From the NCBI GenBank assembly GCA_037576215.1, contig JBANDB010000005.1, positions 4,960,001-5,024,000 of the forward strand: 64,000 bases of DNA, read 5' to 3'. The notes beneath the pieces were generated by a model that worked only from the letters and a program-made list of their open reading frames with translations, made no database searches and was not told the DNA's origin. Made by a program: the position numbers and the translations under genes. The DNA is from Armillaria gallica (lineage: Eukaryota; Basidiomycota; Agaricomycetes; Agaricales; Physalacriaceae). Below, one piece after another: positions 25,569 to 36,072 of this stretch (position 1 is its first letter; every line of letters starts with the position of its first letter).

Positions 25569-25835
25569 TGTTGGAAGAAGTACTCCCGGGAGAGTACTCT
25601 AGCTGATTCGGATGTCTGGCTGATATGTCTTGTGTTCTAGATCAGATGACTTTCACGTGACTCTTACAATACCTATATATATGGTTTTCCTTTCTTTCCT
25701 CTCTCCTCAGTCATTCTCATCACTAGTCCAAGATCCTGAGGAGGTTCGTTTCCATTATACTTTATTATCGCCTTTCTTACTTACTGTACCTCTAGCTCAT
25801 GTCTTCATGTATTGGTACAGGTGCCCTGACTAACA
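25569..25835 (+). repeat. Left LTR of copia element
   Basis: 267 bp, TGTTGGAAG...CTAACA. Contains ATACCTATATATATGG as a TATA region. Compared with the right LTR (same length, no indels) I count 13 differences, all transitions. It includes a short open frame that is only a shadow. Confidence 0.93.
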
Positions 25836-25844
25836 GGTTATGGG
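25836..25844 (+). other. Primer-binding site (initiator tRNA-Met half-molecule type)
   Basis: GGTTATGGG directly after the left LTR is complementary to the anticodon-loop region of initiator tRNA-Met (CCCAUAACC), the primer arrangement known for Drosophila copia, where a cleaved 5' half of the tRNA is used rather than its 3' end. Confidence 0.65.
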
Positions 25845-26047
25845 TTTATTCTGACTGTCGACACCTCGCTGATACATGACTCAGACATTTCAATGACTCG
25901 CCTTTCTTGTTTTCAATCATATTCCGTTTTACCTCTATGGCAATAATTCTTGCCTCAAATTCTCCCTCTGATGTACATTCCTGAGCCACCGGCCATGGCA
26001 GATGACATTCCTGCTACCTGCCTTATCATTTTAAGCTGCATATATCC

Positions 26048-27520
26048 ATGTATTGGACACCAAATAATGGGAAATGGCCCTCGGTCGCCCCTGACATCTT
26101 CTGGCAACAACAACAACAATCTCCTGTTCCTCCTATGGATTCTTCTCATCCTTCAGCACCACACCCTCCTACTTGGCCTAACAGTTCCATGGCAACTCCA
26201 GGTAATCATCCCCCGATTCCTCTGTATCTGCTGCATGGATGTCCAGGCCCTTTTTTAAATAATTCTTTTGCATCCCAATATATCCCTTCAGGTCCTTTTC
26301 CTTCCTATCCTTCTTTTCCTACAAATACAAATTTCCCATCTTATCCGACTTTTCCTCTGAACTCTCAGTATAATTCCTTTCCTCAGCTGGCAGCATCATA
26401 CCACGTCCTGCAGCCGCCGCCGTCACCTGGGTTTTTTCCTTATATTCCTCCTCTTATAGTTAATAATTCCCAACAAAACTATCCACAACAACAAAATTCA
26501 TATAATACAAATCAAAATAACAATAACCATCTGAACAACGTCAAGAATACCATACCTTTTACCTACAATCAGTACTCTACTACTTCTTCTTTTTCCTCTA
26601 ATTCTTCTTCTACACCTTCAATGATGTCTATTATGGAATTGACAGGGAGGAGTACCTGGACCCATTGGCTCCATGGTGTCAAATCCGTTGCGACCATTCA
26701 CAGTGTCCTTCCACATATTCTTGAGGATCCTCCAGATTTTGTGTCACTGAATCCGTTATGTTGGGCTTCGTATCCTCCTGTCATGGATGAGTGGTCCACT
26801 CCCCAGGACTGGGAGGTTCACATTGCATGGCAGAAGCAAGATGCTATCATAATGCATATCTTGACTTCGCAACTATCAGATGATGTATCTGCAGTTGTTC
26901 CAATGGTGGATGATTTGGAGGAGTATGGTGATCTCTTCACGGCTCGAGACATGTTAGCAAGACTGCAGAAATACTTTGGTCTGGGAGACCACATCCAAGC
27001 TAACGCTGCATGCAAGGCTCTCTGTAACTTCACAGTTGACATGTGCAACATTCTTAAATATGTCCAGAAATGGCGGTCCACTATTCTCGCCCTTCATGCA
27101 GAACACTATCCGATCGGCTATATCAATACTGTCTTGAATTTTGTGCATAACCTGCCTGAGGAGGACCACAGCTGGTTTATGTCTCTGCAGCAAGAAGTCA
27201 CATGAGAATGCGGTCAGAATCCCAACTCTATTGACTACAACTATCTCATCGGTATCATTAATCACATCGTGGATCTCAACACACAATGGCGAATGAGCAA
27301 GCTCTCCAAACATTCTTTACATCCTAAATGCGATGTCTGTGGACTACAGAGCCATACAACACAACAGCATAATCCTTCTAAACAGTGCAACCCTGATTCA
27401 AGCTTTGCAAATCGTATGACTGCACAACAATTCAATCTATCCCTCATCCTCCAGATTGATCCTCTCTCCCATGAGTCAACTATGCCAATGCTCCTGACCC
27501 TCCTCCCTCTGCACCTGTAG
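26048..27520 (+). pseudogene. Copia gag
   Basis: Starts at ATG 26048 (MYWTPNNGK) with a Gln- then Pro/Phe/Ser-rich N-terminus and Asn/Gln-rich stretch to about residue 190. The following region has the copia Gag (UBN2-like) pattern: TWTHWLHGVKSV, ARDMLARLQKYFGLGD, VQKWRSTILALH. A TGA at 27203-27205 interrupts it; the same frame then continues to a degenerate zinc-knuckle-like CDVCGLQSHTTQQH at about 27,325. A further shift near 27,475 puts a Pro/Ala linker out of frame. The 3.3-kb palindrome is inserted 11 bp after the final stop. Confidence 0.75.
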
Positions 27521-27986
27521 CAGCTACTTTCATATATCAATCACTGTCAATTGACAGGCCAGCTGATAAATCCAGACTGTCAATTGACTGGCCACCTAAA
27601 TAAAGTATTTTTGTCACTGTGACTAAAGCAGGACATTGTCACAGCCTCCCCTTTGATGGCTGTTGCACTGCCACCCTCCTCTCTGCTCATTGTCAGAGTC
27701 TTCCACCCACCCTCCCTCCCATTGTTGCGCACTTTTTCCTTTTTGGAAAAGTTGCTTTCAATACCTCTAAAATGCTTGTGGGCCTTATTTCTGCCCTCCC
27801 ACTCACTGTTTTAGGCCGAAATTAGAGATTTGAGGTCTTCTAAAAATATATTATGGATTAGTAAGCTGACCGCATGCCTCCTGAGCCCCTGGAGGCTGGA
27901 TTCAGCCTCAGGAGACTGGATGTAGTGTGGCAGTGCAGCCAATTGACGGGATCAGCCATCAATATCAGGCCATTTTCGAAAAAATC

Positions 27987-28325
27987 TGGGATTGGGGTGG
28001 TTTCTGGTTACTGGATGGGCCAGGGGATGGTACTAGTATATGCATATATGTAAATAACATAAAAGTGAACCCTCTGGTGAGATATGGGGGTCCTGGGGAG
28101 TGGTTTAAAAGGCTAAAATAGTGAAAAATAGCGAAAATAGGCAGAAAATTCACATTTGGGGTGGTTTCTGGGTACTGGATGGGCCTGGGGATGGTACTAG
28201 TATATGCATATATGTAAATAACATAAATTCGACCCCTCTGATGAGGTATGGAGGCCCTGGGGAGTGGGTAAAAAGGGTAAAATAGTGAAAAATAGCGGAA
28301 AATCGCACAAAATTCACATTTTGGG
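27987..28325 (+). repeat. Internal direct repeat of the palindrome arm
   Basis: Two adjacent ~170-bp units (27987-28156, 28157-28325) share GGTACTAGTATATGCATATATG, a GGTTTCTGG(G/T)TACTGGATGGGCC block and AAAATAGTGAAAAATAGC. The same pair is present in mirror image in the right arm (about 30,055-30,395). Confidence 0.7.
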
Positions 28326-28341
28326 GTTGCTACATGCATCG

Positions 28342-28830
28342 GATTGCTTTAAAAACTTGACCAATGAATTCCCTGGCCTTGAAAACCCTAAATGACTCCT
28401 CTACAGTACATGTGGCGCATTTTATGGCAAGGCATAATCGGGAAAATTGGCTTTTTATAGTGCTGTGTATATTGGATCACTCCAGGGATGTTACCAATCG
28501 ATTTATACACCATGAAAACCCTAGAATACATCTTCATATGCTATATATGACTGCTGGAATCCAATGAAAAATGGGGGATTAGGGAGGAAATATAGTTTAT
28601 TTAGTTTTCTAGCCATCGCGTCGGTCTAGGGACATCACCAATCAATTCCTTGACTTTTAAAACCCCCAAACAACTCTTGGCTTCATTTGTGGGGTCTCAG
28701 TATCGATCATCATAATGATATAACTGTTTAGGAAGAGCATATATGGAAACTCGCATTTCTGAGCTTCGGAAAACTTTGGAGTTGTTGCCAATGAATTACT
28801 TGACCTTGAAAACCCCCAGGACAGCCCAAG
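28342..28830 (+). repeat. Four diverged copies of a ~30-bp motif in the palindrome arm
   Basis: The motif ACCAATGAATTCC(C/T)TGxCCTTGAAAACCC recurs at about 28,360, 28,493, 28,637 and 28,787 at roughly 140-bp spacing, each followed by a variable stretch. Mirror copies occur in the right arm. It looks like an old tandem array from which the arm was built. Confidence 0.5.
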
Positions 28831-30883
28831 AACATAATACAAACCTTCAGAATACATGGAGACAAGTGTGATAGTGAAAATCTGCGAAATACCATATAGC
28901 TCGCATTTCTGAGTGTTTGGGAAGGTAATTCTGGTATACAATACACTATATATATTGTATAATAGTGTGTGCAAAAGATTAGGATGATCTGAAATGTATT
29001 GGCAGAGATATAAAGGGATCTTTCTGAAAATGAGAAGGAGCACCCCCCAGATTTTGATGTTCTGGTAATCCTATAGCCTGGGGACTATCAGATTCGGATT
29101 CCTGGACCAAAAAAACATAAGACTCATCTATCTATCATCCATGGGGGTAATTTTTACTAGTGCATCATCCATGCAGACAGCATAACTTTGTGCATAAGTG
29201 AGAGCATACTCATTACTTCGGAGTTTTGACACATGAACCCCATGGATGATAGATGAGTCTTATGTTTTTTTGGTCCAGGAATCCGAATCTGATAGTCCCC
29301 AGGCTATAGGATTACCAGAACATCAAAATCTGGGGGGTGCTCCTTCTCATTTTCAGAAAGATCCCTTTATATCTCTGCCAATACATTTCAGATCATCCTA
29401 ATCTTTTGCACACACTATTATACAATATATATAGTGTATTGTATACCAGAATTACCTTCCCAAACACTCAGAAATGCGAGCTATATGGTATTTCGCAGAT
29501 TTTCACTATCACACTTGTCTCCATGTATTCTGAAGGTTTGTATTATGTTCTTGGGCTGTCCTGGGGGTTTTCAAGGTCAAGTAATTCATTGGCAACAACT
29601 CCAAAGTTTTCCGAAGCTCAGAAATGCGAGTTTCCATATATGCTCTTCCTAAACAGTTATATCATTATGATGATCGATACTGAGACCCCACAAATGAAGC
29701 CAAGAGTTGTTTGGGGGTTTTAAAAGTCAAGGAATTGATTGGTGATGTCCCTAGACCGACGCGATGGCTAGAAAACTAAATAAACTATATTTCCTCCCTA
29801 ATCCCCCATTTTTCATTGGATTCCAGCAGTCATATATAGCATATGAAGATGTATTCTAGGGTTTTCATGGTGTATAAATCGATTGGTAACATCCCTGGAG
29901 TGATCCAATATACACAGCACTATAAAAAGCCAATTTTCCCGATTATGCCTTGCCATAAAATGCGCCACATGTACTGTAGAGGAGTCATTTAGGGTTTTCA
30001 AGGCCAGGGAATTCATTGGTCAAGTTTTTAAAGCAATCCGATGCATGTAGCAACCCCAAAATGTGAATTTTGTGCGATTTTCCGCTATTTTTCACTATTT
30101 TACCCTTTTTACCCACTCCCCAGGGCCTCCATACCTCATCAGAGGGGTCGAATTTATGTTATTTACATATATGCATATACTAGTACCATCCCCAGGCCCA
30201 TCCAGTACCCAGAAACCACCCCAAATGTGAATTTTCTGCCTATTTTCGCTATTTTTCACTATTTTAGCCTTTTAAACCACTCCCCAGGACCCCCATATCT
30301 CACCAGAGGGTTCACTTTTATGTTATTTACATATATGCATATACTAGTACCATCCCCTGGCCCATCCAGTAACCAGAAACCACCCCAATCCCAGATTTTT
30401 TCGAAAATGGCCTGATATTGATGGCTGATCCCGTCAATTGGCTGCACTGCCACACTACATCCAGTCTCCTGAGGCTGAATCCAGCCTCCAGGGGCTCAGG
30501 AGGCATGCGGTCAGCTTACTAATCCATAATATATTTTTAGAAGACCTCAAATCTCTAATTTCGGCCTAAAACAGTGAGTGGGAGGGCAGAAATAAGGCCC
30601 ACAAGCATTTTAGAGGTATTGAAAGCAACTTTTCCAAAAAGGAAAAAGTGCGCAACAATGGGAGGGAGGGTGGGTGGAAGACCCTGACAATGAGCAGAGA
30701 GGAGGGTGGCAGTGCAACAGCCATCAAAGGGGAGGCTGTGACAATGTCCTGCTTTAGTCACAGTGACAAAAATACTTTATTTAGGTGGCCAGTCAATTGA
30801 CAGTCTGGATTTATCAGCTGGCCTGTCAATTGACAGTGATTGATATATAATTTTGACTGCTAAGGCTGCCCTCTGATGATGAT

Positions 30884-31900
30884 GTGGGACCTGTAGACCC
30901 TGAAGCGTACGCAGCGGTTACCGAGATACCTTACACCGATTGTACAGTCAATAGCATTAACGAAGACATTGTTTTCGTTTGCTCAGGTGCTTCCTTCTTA
31001 AATCCTTCATTCAAAGTGTCAACTTGGTTCTATGATGGACTTCAAGCTGGAATGTTTGCCGCACTTTCCCTTTTGGTGAAGACAATGTTGGATTCAGGTT
31101 GCACAATGCACATTTTCAAGGACAAGAAGTATTTCTGGTCCTATCAAGAAGATGAGGCCGTCGATGTCAAGACTGCGAACTGTGATGTCCTCAGCACCAA
31201 GGCTCGCGGTGAGATACAAATGCGTGTTTGTTGTACTAATAGTCAACATGTCGTTATTCAGCTACTGGACTGTCTTCATGCGCTGGACATTCCCATAAAT
31301 CTGATTTCCGTTGGCACTCTCACTGAATGCAGGATGTATCTTCTCTTCAGAAACAATTGGACTTCAATTAATTTCCCCAGAGATCACCCTTCACTCTTCG
31401 GTGTTCACTTTTCTGCAACAGTTCTGGGTTGCTTGTCTTTTATTGACTGTGAACTCCTTGAACCAACTTTGTTGGGCAACATTCTCGAGGATATGTGTTC
31501 TGTGGCAATACCTGAACCTTTCCGACAGTCGAAACCCAACAGACATATGTGGCATTGTCATCTTGGTCATCCTGGTCAAGACCTGACATTGGAGGTTTTA
31601 AATGGGGACTGTGTTACAGGTATTGTATTACATGGTCCAAAAACCAAGTTGGTGTGTCCTTCATATTTGGTAGGGAAGCATGCCCAAAAACCCTTTGATC
31701 ACAACAGCCATCATGCTGAGTTTGTCAATGAGTTGATTCATATTGACATGTGTGGACTGTTTCCTACTGCATCTCCTCAAGGTGCTAGATATTTCTTCAC
31801 TATGCTTGAAGATAAGACAACGGCCGCCAAAGTGAAGATGATGAAGAGGAAGAATGAGGCCTTCCACCATTTCAAAACTACAGTCGTGAAATGGGAACGT
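30884..31900 (+). pseudogene. Copia protease, GAG-pre-integrase and integrase N-part
   Basis: The frame opens after the palindrome at 30884. The protease active site LDSGCTMHI is intact (about residue 70). The integrase zinc finger MWHCHLGHPGQ...LVCPSYLVGKH has lost one cysteine (Tyr in place of the usual CxxC Cys). The core starts with HIDMCG (first catalytic Asp) and runs to VVKWER, where a solo LTR interrupts it at 31901. Confidence 0.8.
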
Positions 31901-32771
31901 TGTGCTGCACCACATCTATGTGTGCACCAAATTTTAGCTTTCACCTTGATACAGCGACTAGGTGCTATGCTACAGCTACCTTCACTCGCTGCTCCTCCAT
32001 CACACTTCCCTACCATTCAAAAACGGAATTCCTGCAGAATCTGCCTGGGCAGCCACCCATCTGCCAAATAATACATCGTCTGCCTGGCCACATGCTATCC
32101 GCCACTAAACTGCCTCATTTTATGGGAATTTGACTAGCCTAGGCTTCAGGAGCTGACAGCTATCAACCTGAAGCACCCGTGCCAGCGGATGGCAGAAGGA
32201 TCATCCTTGAAAGAACAGACAAATTGGCTGACAGCGGATAGCCATATATGGCTATTCTTGAACCAGACCAGATGAGGAAGGTGTTGCAGAGTGCGCTCAA
32301 TGATGCTGGAGTAGCTCGTGCTACTGATTTCAGCATGACAGCTCATGTCAAATACCAGCCTTGAAGGTAAATTCAGGGCAATCAGAGTGGGCAGGTGCAG
32401 AAGCAGGGGCTGGATTTGGATCTGCCACTATATAAGCACACATAATGTACTTAGAAAGTTAGTTAATCTCACTTGCTCATAGCACACTAAAGGAATAAAT
32501 TCTGCTACTCTCCTAAGCATATCTAGCTGCCTCTGAGCCTAGCATTGCAAGCGGATTGCCAGGAATTCTCCTTTTCTCTCACTATCTTCACACAACCGCT
32601 CTCTGTTCAGCATCCTAAGCAGACGCTTGGACTACTTCTTTCTATCGTATCCACAGATGGAGCAGATTCTATCGGATCCCTTCAGAGCGGGTGGTAACCC
32701 TCCTTGCATATACAAAAGATCTTGCAGACACAGACGCAACTTTCTCTTACCAGAGAGTTTGCTAGCCTTAC
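31901..32771 (+). repeat. Solo LTR nested in the copia integrase
   Basis: About 871 bp starting TGTGCTGCACC and ending GCCTTAC(A), flanked by AACGT (31896-31900 and 32772-32776). Depending on whether the end is C or CA, the duplication is AACGT (5 bp) or ACGT (4 bp). Deleting it restores the integrase frame (WER to ISGRPV). Internal features fit an LTR: TATA box CTATATAAG near 32,428 and AATAAA near 32,490. Family unknown and unlike the two other LTR types in the window. Confidence 0.75.
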
Positions 32772-32776
32772 AACGT

Positions 32777-33670
32777 ATATCTGGTAGGCCAGTTATGTTC
32801 ATGCGATCAGACAATGCACCTGAATTTGTCAAGAGTGACATGGGCAAATTCCTTCGACAGAAGGGTATTCATCATCAACAATGTGTTCCTTACGCTCACC
32901 AACAAAACAGCAAGATTGAACAGTTCATTCGTACTATCGAGGAGTGGGCTCTCACCCTGCTTGCTCATTCTGGCTTACCTGCCTCTTTTCTTGCAGATGC
33001 GATCCTTACTGTGGCATACCTTTACATGTGCCTCCCAAACTCATCTATTCCCAAGGGTACCACTCCCTATAAACAGCTATATGTGAAGAAACCTGACCTT
33101 GCCCACCTTCATGTATGGGGGTGCCACTGCTGGGTCACAATTTCTTGCGAGAAGCGCACTAAGGGTGGACCGAAAATGTTTGAAGCTATTTTCATATGCT
33201 ATGAAGATAATCATATAGGTTGGTGGGTAAGAGATCTCAAGGGGAAATATCATTTCTCCTGAGATGTGGAGTTTGATGAGGATACTCCGGGCAAACTGAG
33301 CTCTAAACACCGGATGTTAGATCCGCCCTCCGATATTCCCACTGATGAGCCTCTTCTTGTTTCTTTCCCTCCTGACAGTTCACTTCCTAGCTCTTCCCCT
33401 CCCGACCTCTCTTCTCCAGATATTCGCCCTTCTAGGTCTGTGAGGCATACAGAAAAAGGTACTGAATGGCAAGCACAGCTGTTGCAGACTCACGAGCGTG
33501 CAAAAATTCGGAAACAGACCCCTGCTGCCAGGTCTGTGGCTGATGCAACTGCGTTGTTGGTGGCTCATGCTATTGCTCCAGCAGACAAGTATTTTTCCCT
33601 AGACTCTATGGATTCTCTGGTGACTACTTCTTATCCCACTGTTTTCCTGATGCAGGCATTTCCTTACTGA
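32777..33670 (+). pseudogene. Copia integrase C-part and linker
   Basis: Resumes after the solo LTR with ISGRPVMFMRSDNAPEF (second catalytic Asp), then HQQNSKIEQFIRTIEEW (the family's E in NGxxER/E region) and the copia GKY/HVWGC block. TGA at 33260-33262 and 33668-33670 lie in the same frame; the first sits where relatives have HFSRDV, so CGA to TGA. A Pro/Ser-rich linker to RT follows. Confidence 0.75.
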
Positions 33671-35347
33671 TCCTCTGCGCCTCGTGTATGGGACCTATCT
33701 AAGCCTCCGGTCACATATCAGGAAGCTATGGCTTGCTCTGATTGTGATGCGTGGCGGGTAGTGATGGACAGTGAAAAATCTGTGATGGATGATCTAGGTG
33801 TGTTTGATCTAGCACCTGTACTTGTCCTACCAAAGGGGAAAAACACCATCAGGTTGTGCTGGGTTTTTGTCTGGAAAGACATTGAAGACTCGAAGATTGC
33901 TAAAGCTCGTATTGTTGCACAGGGACATCTACAGCAACCGGATGACTATGGAAACACATATGCTCCTATTGCTAAGATGACTAGCATTCATGTTGTTCTT
34001 GCCTATGCGGCTCAAGAGGATTTGGAACTCTACACCTTTGACATGCGCACCGCTTTTCTAAATGCCCCCTGCATCAAGAGGTATATGCAAAGCAAATTCC
34101 TGGCTACCCTCTTGAGAATCCCAAGGCAGCACAATGCCTGCTGAAAGCTATCTATGGCTTAAAACAATCTCCCCATGAATGGTTCCAAGAATTTTCTTCT
34201 GTTCTCATCTCTCTGGGTTTGTCTTCCTGCCCCATCGATGAAGCGGTGTTCACCAGACGCTGGTCAAAATCAAATCCTCACCCTTCCTTGCCCATGCCCA
34301 CGGATGGTTCAGACCTTTACATCATCATTCCAATTCATGTCAATGACGGCCTTGCCACAACGAACTCTAAAGATCTTTATACCTGGTTGATAGATTCCCT
34401 TAATCGCCGCTTCTCCATAAAGGACCTGGGTGCTGCCTCCATGTTTCTTGGTATTTGAATCGAGTGAGAGACCTGCTAGAAAGCTTTGGCTTTCTCAGAA
34501 GCATTTTGTGATGGACCTTCTCGCAACCCATAACATGACCCAGTGTACTAAATCCTCAGTCCCACTCCATTCGAAGCTTGATAAATTGATGCCTGTGCCT
34601 GACAATGTGCTGCCTGATGTTGCCAATGCAGACATCCAACTCCTTTTCCAAAGCTTGACCAGTTTGTACATTTACCTTGCGGTCACGACAAGGCCCGATC
34701 TTGCTTTCACTGCTATGGCATTGGGCGAATTCAATTCATGTCCTAACCAAGCTTTGCTGAGCACTGCAAAGGGGGTCTTGCAATACCTAAACACTATGGC
34801 TGACTGGTCTCTTGAGTATGGGAGTGCATACTTGCAAGAGAAAGTTGGTCCAGATGCTGTCGTCTGCTCAAATCTAGCATTGGTTGATGCAGACTGGGCA
34901 TCTGATGAACGTGATAGGAAGAGTATTTCTGGTTTTGGTGTTTTCTTGTATGGTGGTTTGGTCTCATGGTCTAGCATGAAGCAGAAATCGGTTTCCCTTT
35001 CTTTGACAGAGTCAGAGTATATGGGTTTGACTCATGTCCTCAAGGAACTCCTTTGGATCCGCATGTTTTTGCACCTCCAGGAACTCCCTATCCCTCATCC
35101 ATTTCCAATCGGCTCTGACAATCAGGCTTCCCTCAAGGTCGCATCTTCTTATAGCTCAACAAACCGTATGAAGCACATAGATATTTGATATCATTTTATT
35201 CGGGAACATCTCTGAACAGACAAGTTTATTACTCATTGGGTGCCAACGCTTGACATGACCATGGACGTTTTGACGAAGCCCCTGACCGCTCCTCTACACA
35301 CCAAACACTCTCTTTTCCTGGGCCTAGTTTCTAGATGAGGGACATCC
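33671..35347 (+). pseudogene. Copia reverse transcriptase and RNase H
   Basis: RT motifs: CWVFVWK, AKARIVAQGH, YAPIAKMTS, DMRTAFLNAP, then a 1-nt frameshift near 34,065 (run of C), AIYGLKQSP, and a second shift near 34,456 after MFLGI. The catalytic YVDD box reads HVND: the first Asp is Asn, a GAT to AAT transition in a CpG context. RNase H keeps its acidic residues (DADWASDE, TESEYMG, GSDNQASL). TGA at 35186-35188 falls within KHIDI*YHF, the conserved KHIDIR(Y/F)H motif, and another at 35213-35215. Confidence 0.85.
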
Positions 35348-35358
35348 AAATGGGGGTG
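35348..35358 (+). other. Polypurine tract of copia element
   Basis: AAATGGGGGTG directly before the right LTR; the priming site for plus-strand DNA synthesis. Confidence 0.7.
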
Positions 35359-35625
35359 TGTTGGAAGGAGTACTCCTGGGAGAGTACTCTAGCTGATTTG
35401 GATGTCTGGCTGATGCGTCTTGCATTCTAGATCAGATGACTTTCACGTGACTCTTACGATACCTATATATATGGTTTTCCTTTCTTTCCTCTCTCCTCAG
35501 TCGTTCTCATCACTAGTCCAAGATCCTGAGGAGGTTCGTTTCCATTATACTTTATTATCGCCTTTCTTACTTACTGTACCTCTAGCTCACATCTTTGTGT
35601 ATTGGTACAGGTGCCCTGACTAACA
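35359..35625 (+). repeat. Right LTR of copia element
   Basis: 267 bp, TGTTGGAAGG...CTAACA, followed by the GTCTT duplication at 35626-35630. Retains CpG at several positions where the left LTR has TpG or CpA, and the reverse. Confidence 0.93.
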
Positions 35626-35846
35626 GTCTTGAAGCTGACCTCAATCGGCTCTCCAAGTATTGAGAGCCACAAAAACATCAAATTCATGTCATACCAGAAT
35701 GGTGGTGTAAGTGTATCAAAACCTAGGGTTTTGTGTGCAACCCTACCTCAAAGGATACTATAATAGAGTATAATTGTTATTGACAAATGGAGGCCGGGAG
35801 AGTCGGAGAGACTTCCTCAAATGTCTAATTCTGGGAAGACCAAAAA
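35626..35846. other. Short spacer between copia element and tRNA
   Basis: Original flank of the copia insertion. No feature beyond the GTCTT duplication at 35626-35630. Confidence 0.3.
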
Positions 35847-35925
35847 GGGCCTCACTGGGAATTGAACCCAGGACCTCCTCGAATTTCCACCCAAACGAGG
35901 AATCATGCGACTAGACCATAAGGCC
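35847..35925 (-). tRNA. tRNA-Pro(TGG) with short intron
   Basis: Minus-strand cloverleaf: acceptor GGCCTTA paired with TGAGGCC (one G-U), A box TGGTCTAGT, anticodon stem CCTCG/CGAGG with loop TT-TGG-G and a ~7-nt intron after position 37 (TGGAAAT), T arm CTGGGTTCAATTCCCAG. Discriminator C. Anticodon at 35891-35893. The copia element ends 222 bp from its 3' side. Confidence 0.9.
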
Positions 35926-36072
35926 ACACTCTAATGATGTCTGCGGATTCATCTACTAGCCGACTTGGCTTGCATTTGACTTGTGCGAGGCCCCGGGAAG
36001 CCATTCACTTGATTCGTCCCTTCTATTTGAACTACCGCCGCGGCACGGTCTTCGTTACACCGTCTCTCAAAA

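Larger units (their letters stand above)
27532..30849. mobile_element. 3.3-kb near-perfect palindromic (foldback) element
   Basis: Two arms, 27532-29146 and 29238-30849, are exact inverted copies apart from one substitution (near 27,696) and a 4-bp TATC difference near 29,133 by my reading; the central spacer is about 91 bp. Outer ends are ATATATCAATCACTGTC and its complement; because ATATAT is self-complementary the target duplication (TA, TATA or ATATAT) cannot be separated from the ends. Open frames in the arms mirror each other and have no family signature, so no transposase is present. It splits the copia element between gag and protease, which proves it moved in (or formed) after the copia insertion. 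Confidence 0.85.
25569..35625 (+). mobile_element. Full-length but inactive Ty1/copia retrotransposon
   Basis: Two LTRs, target duplication GTCTT, half-tRNA primer site, gag, protease, integrase, RT, RNase H in copia order (integrase before RT) and a polypurine tract. It is inactive: in-frame TGA stops at 27203, 33260, 33668, 35186 and 35213, frameshifts near 27,475, 34,065 and 34,456, loss of an RT catalytic Asp, and two nested insertions (27532-30849 palindrome, 31901-32771 solo LTR). Without the insertions the element would be about 5.9 kb, a normal copia size. The first 230 bp after the LTR are leader. Confidence 0.93.

Noticed and set aside
28342..28830. Spaced repeats as a CRISPR array
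   Set aside because: Repeats are diverged, spacing is ~140 bp, the context is a eukaryotic transposon with introns nearby.
27619..30761. Mirror-image open frames in the palindrome arms (up to 128 codons)
   Set aside because: They occur only because the arms are identical, show no family motif or codon pattern, and stop at repeat boundaries.
27532..30849. Palindrome as a long-read hairpin artefact
   Set aside because: An unremoved-adapter artefact would also mirror the flanks; here the left flank is copia gag and the right flank is copia protease, in one orientation.
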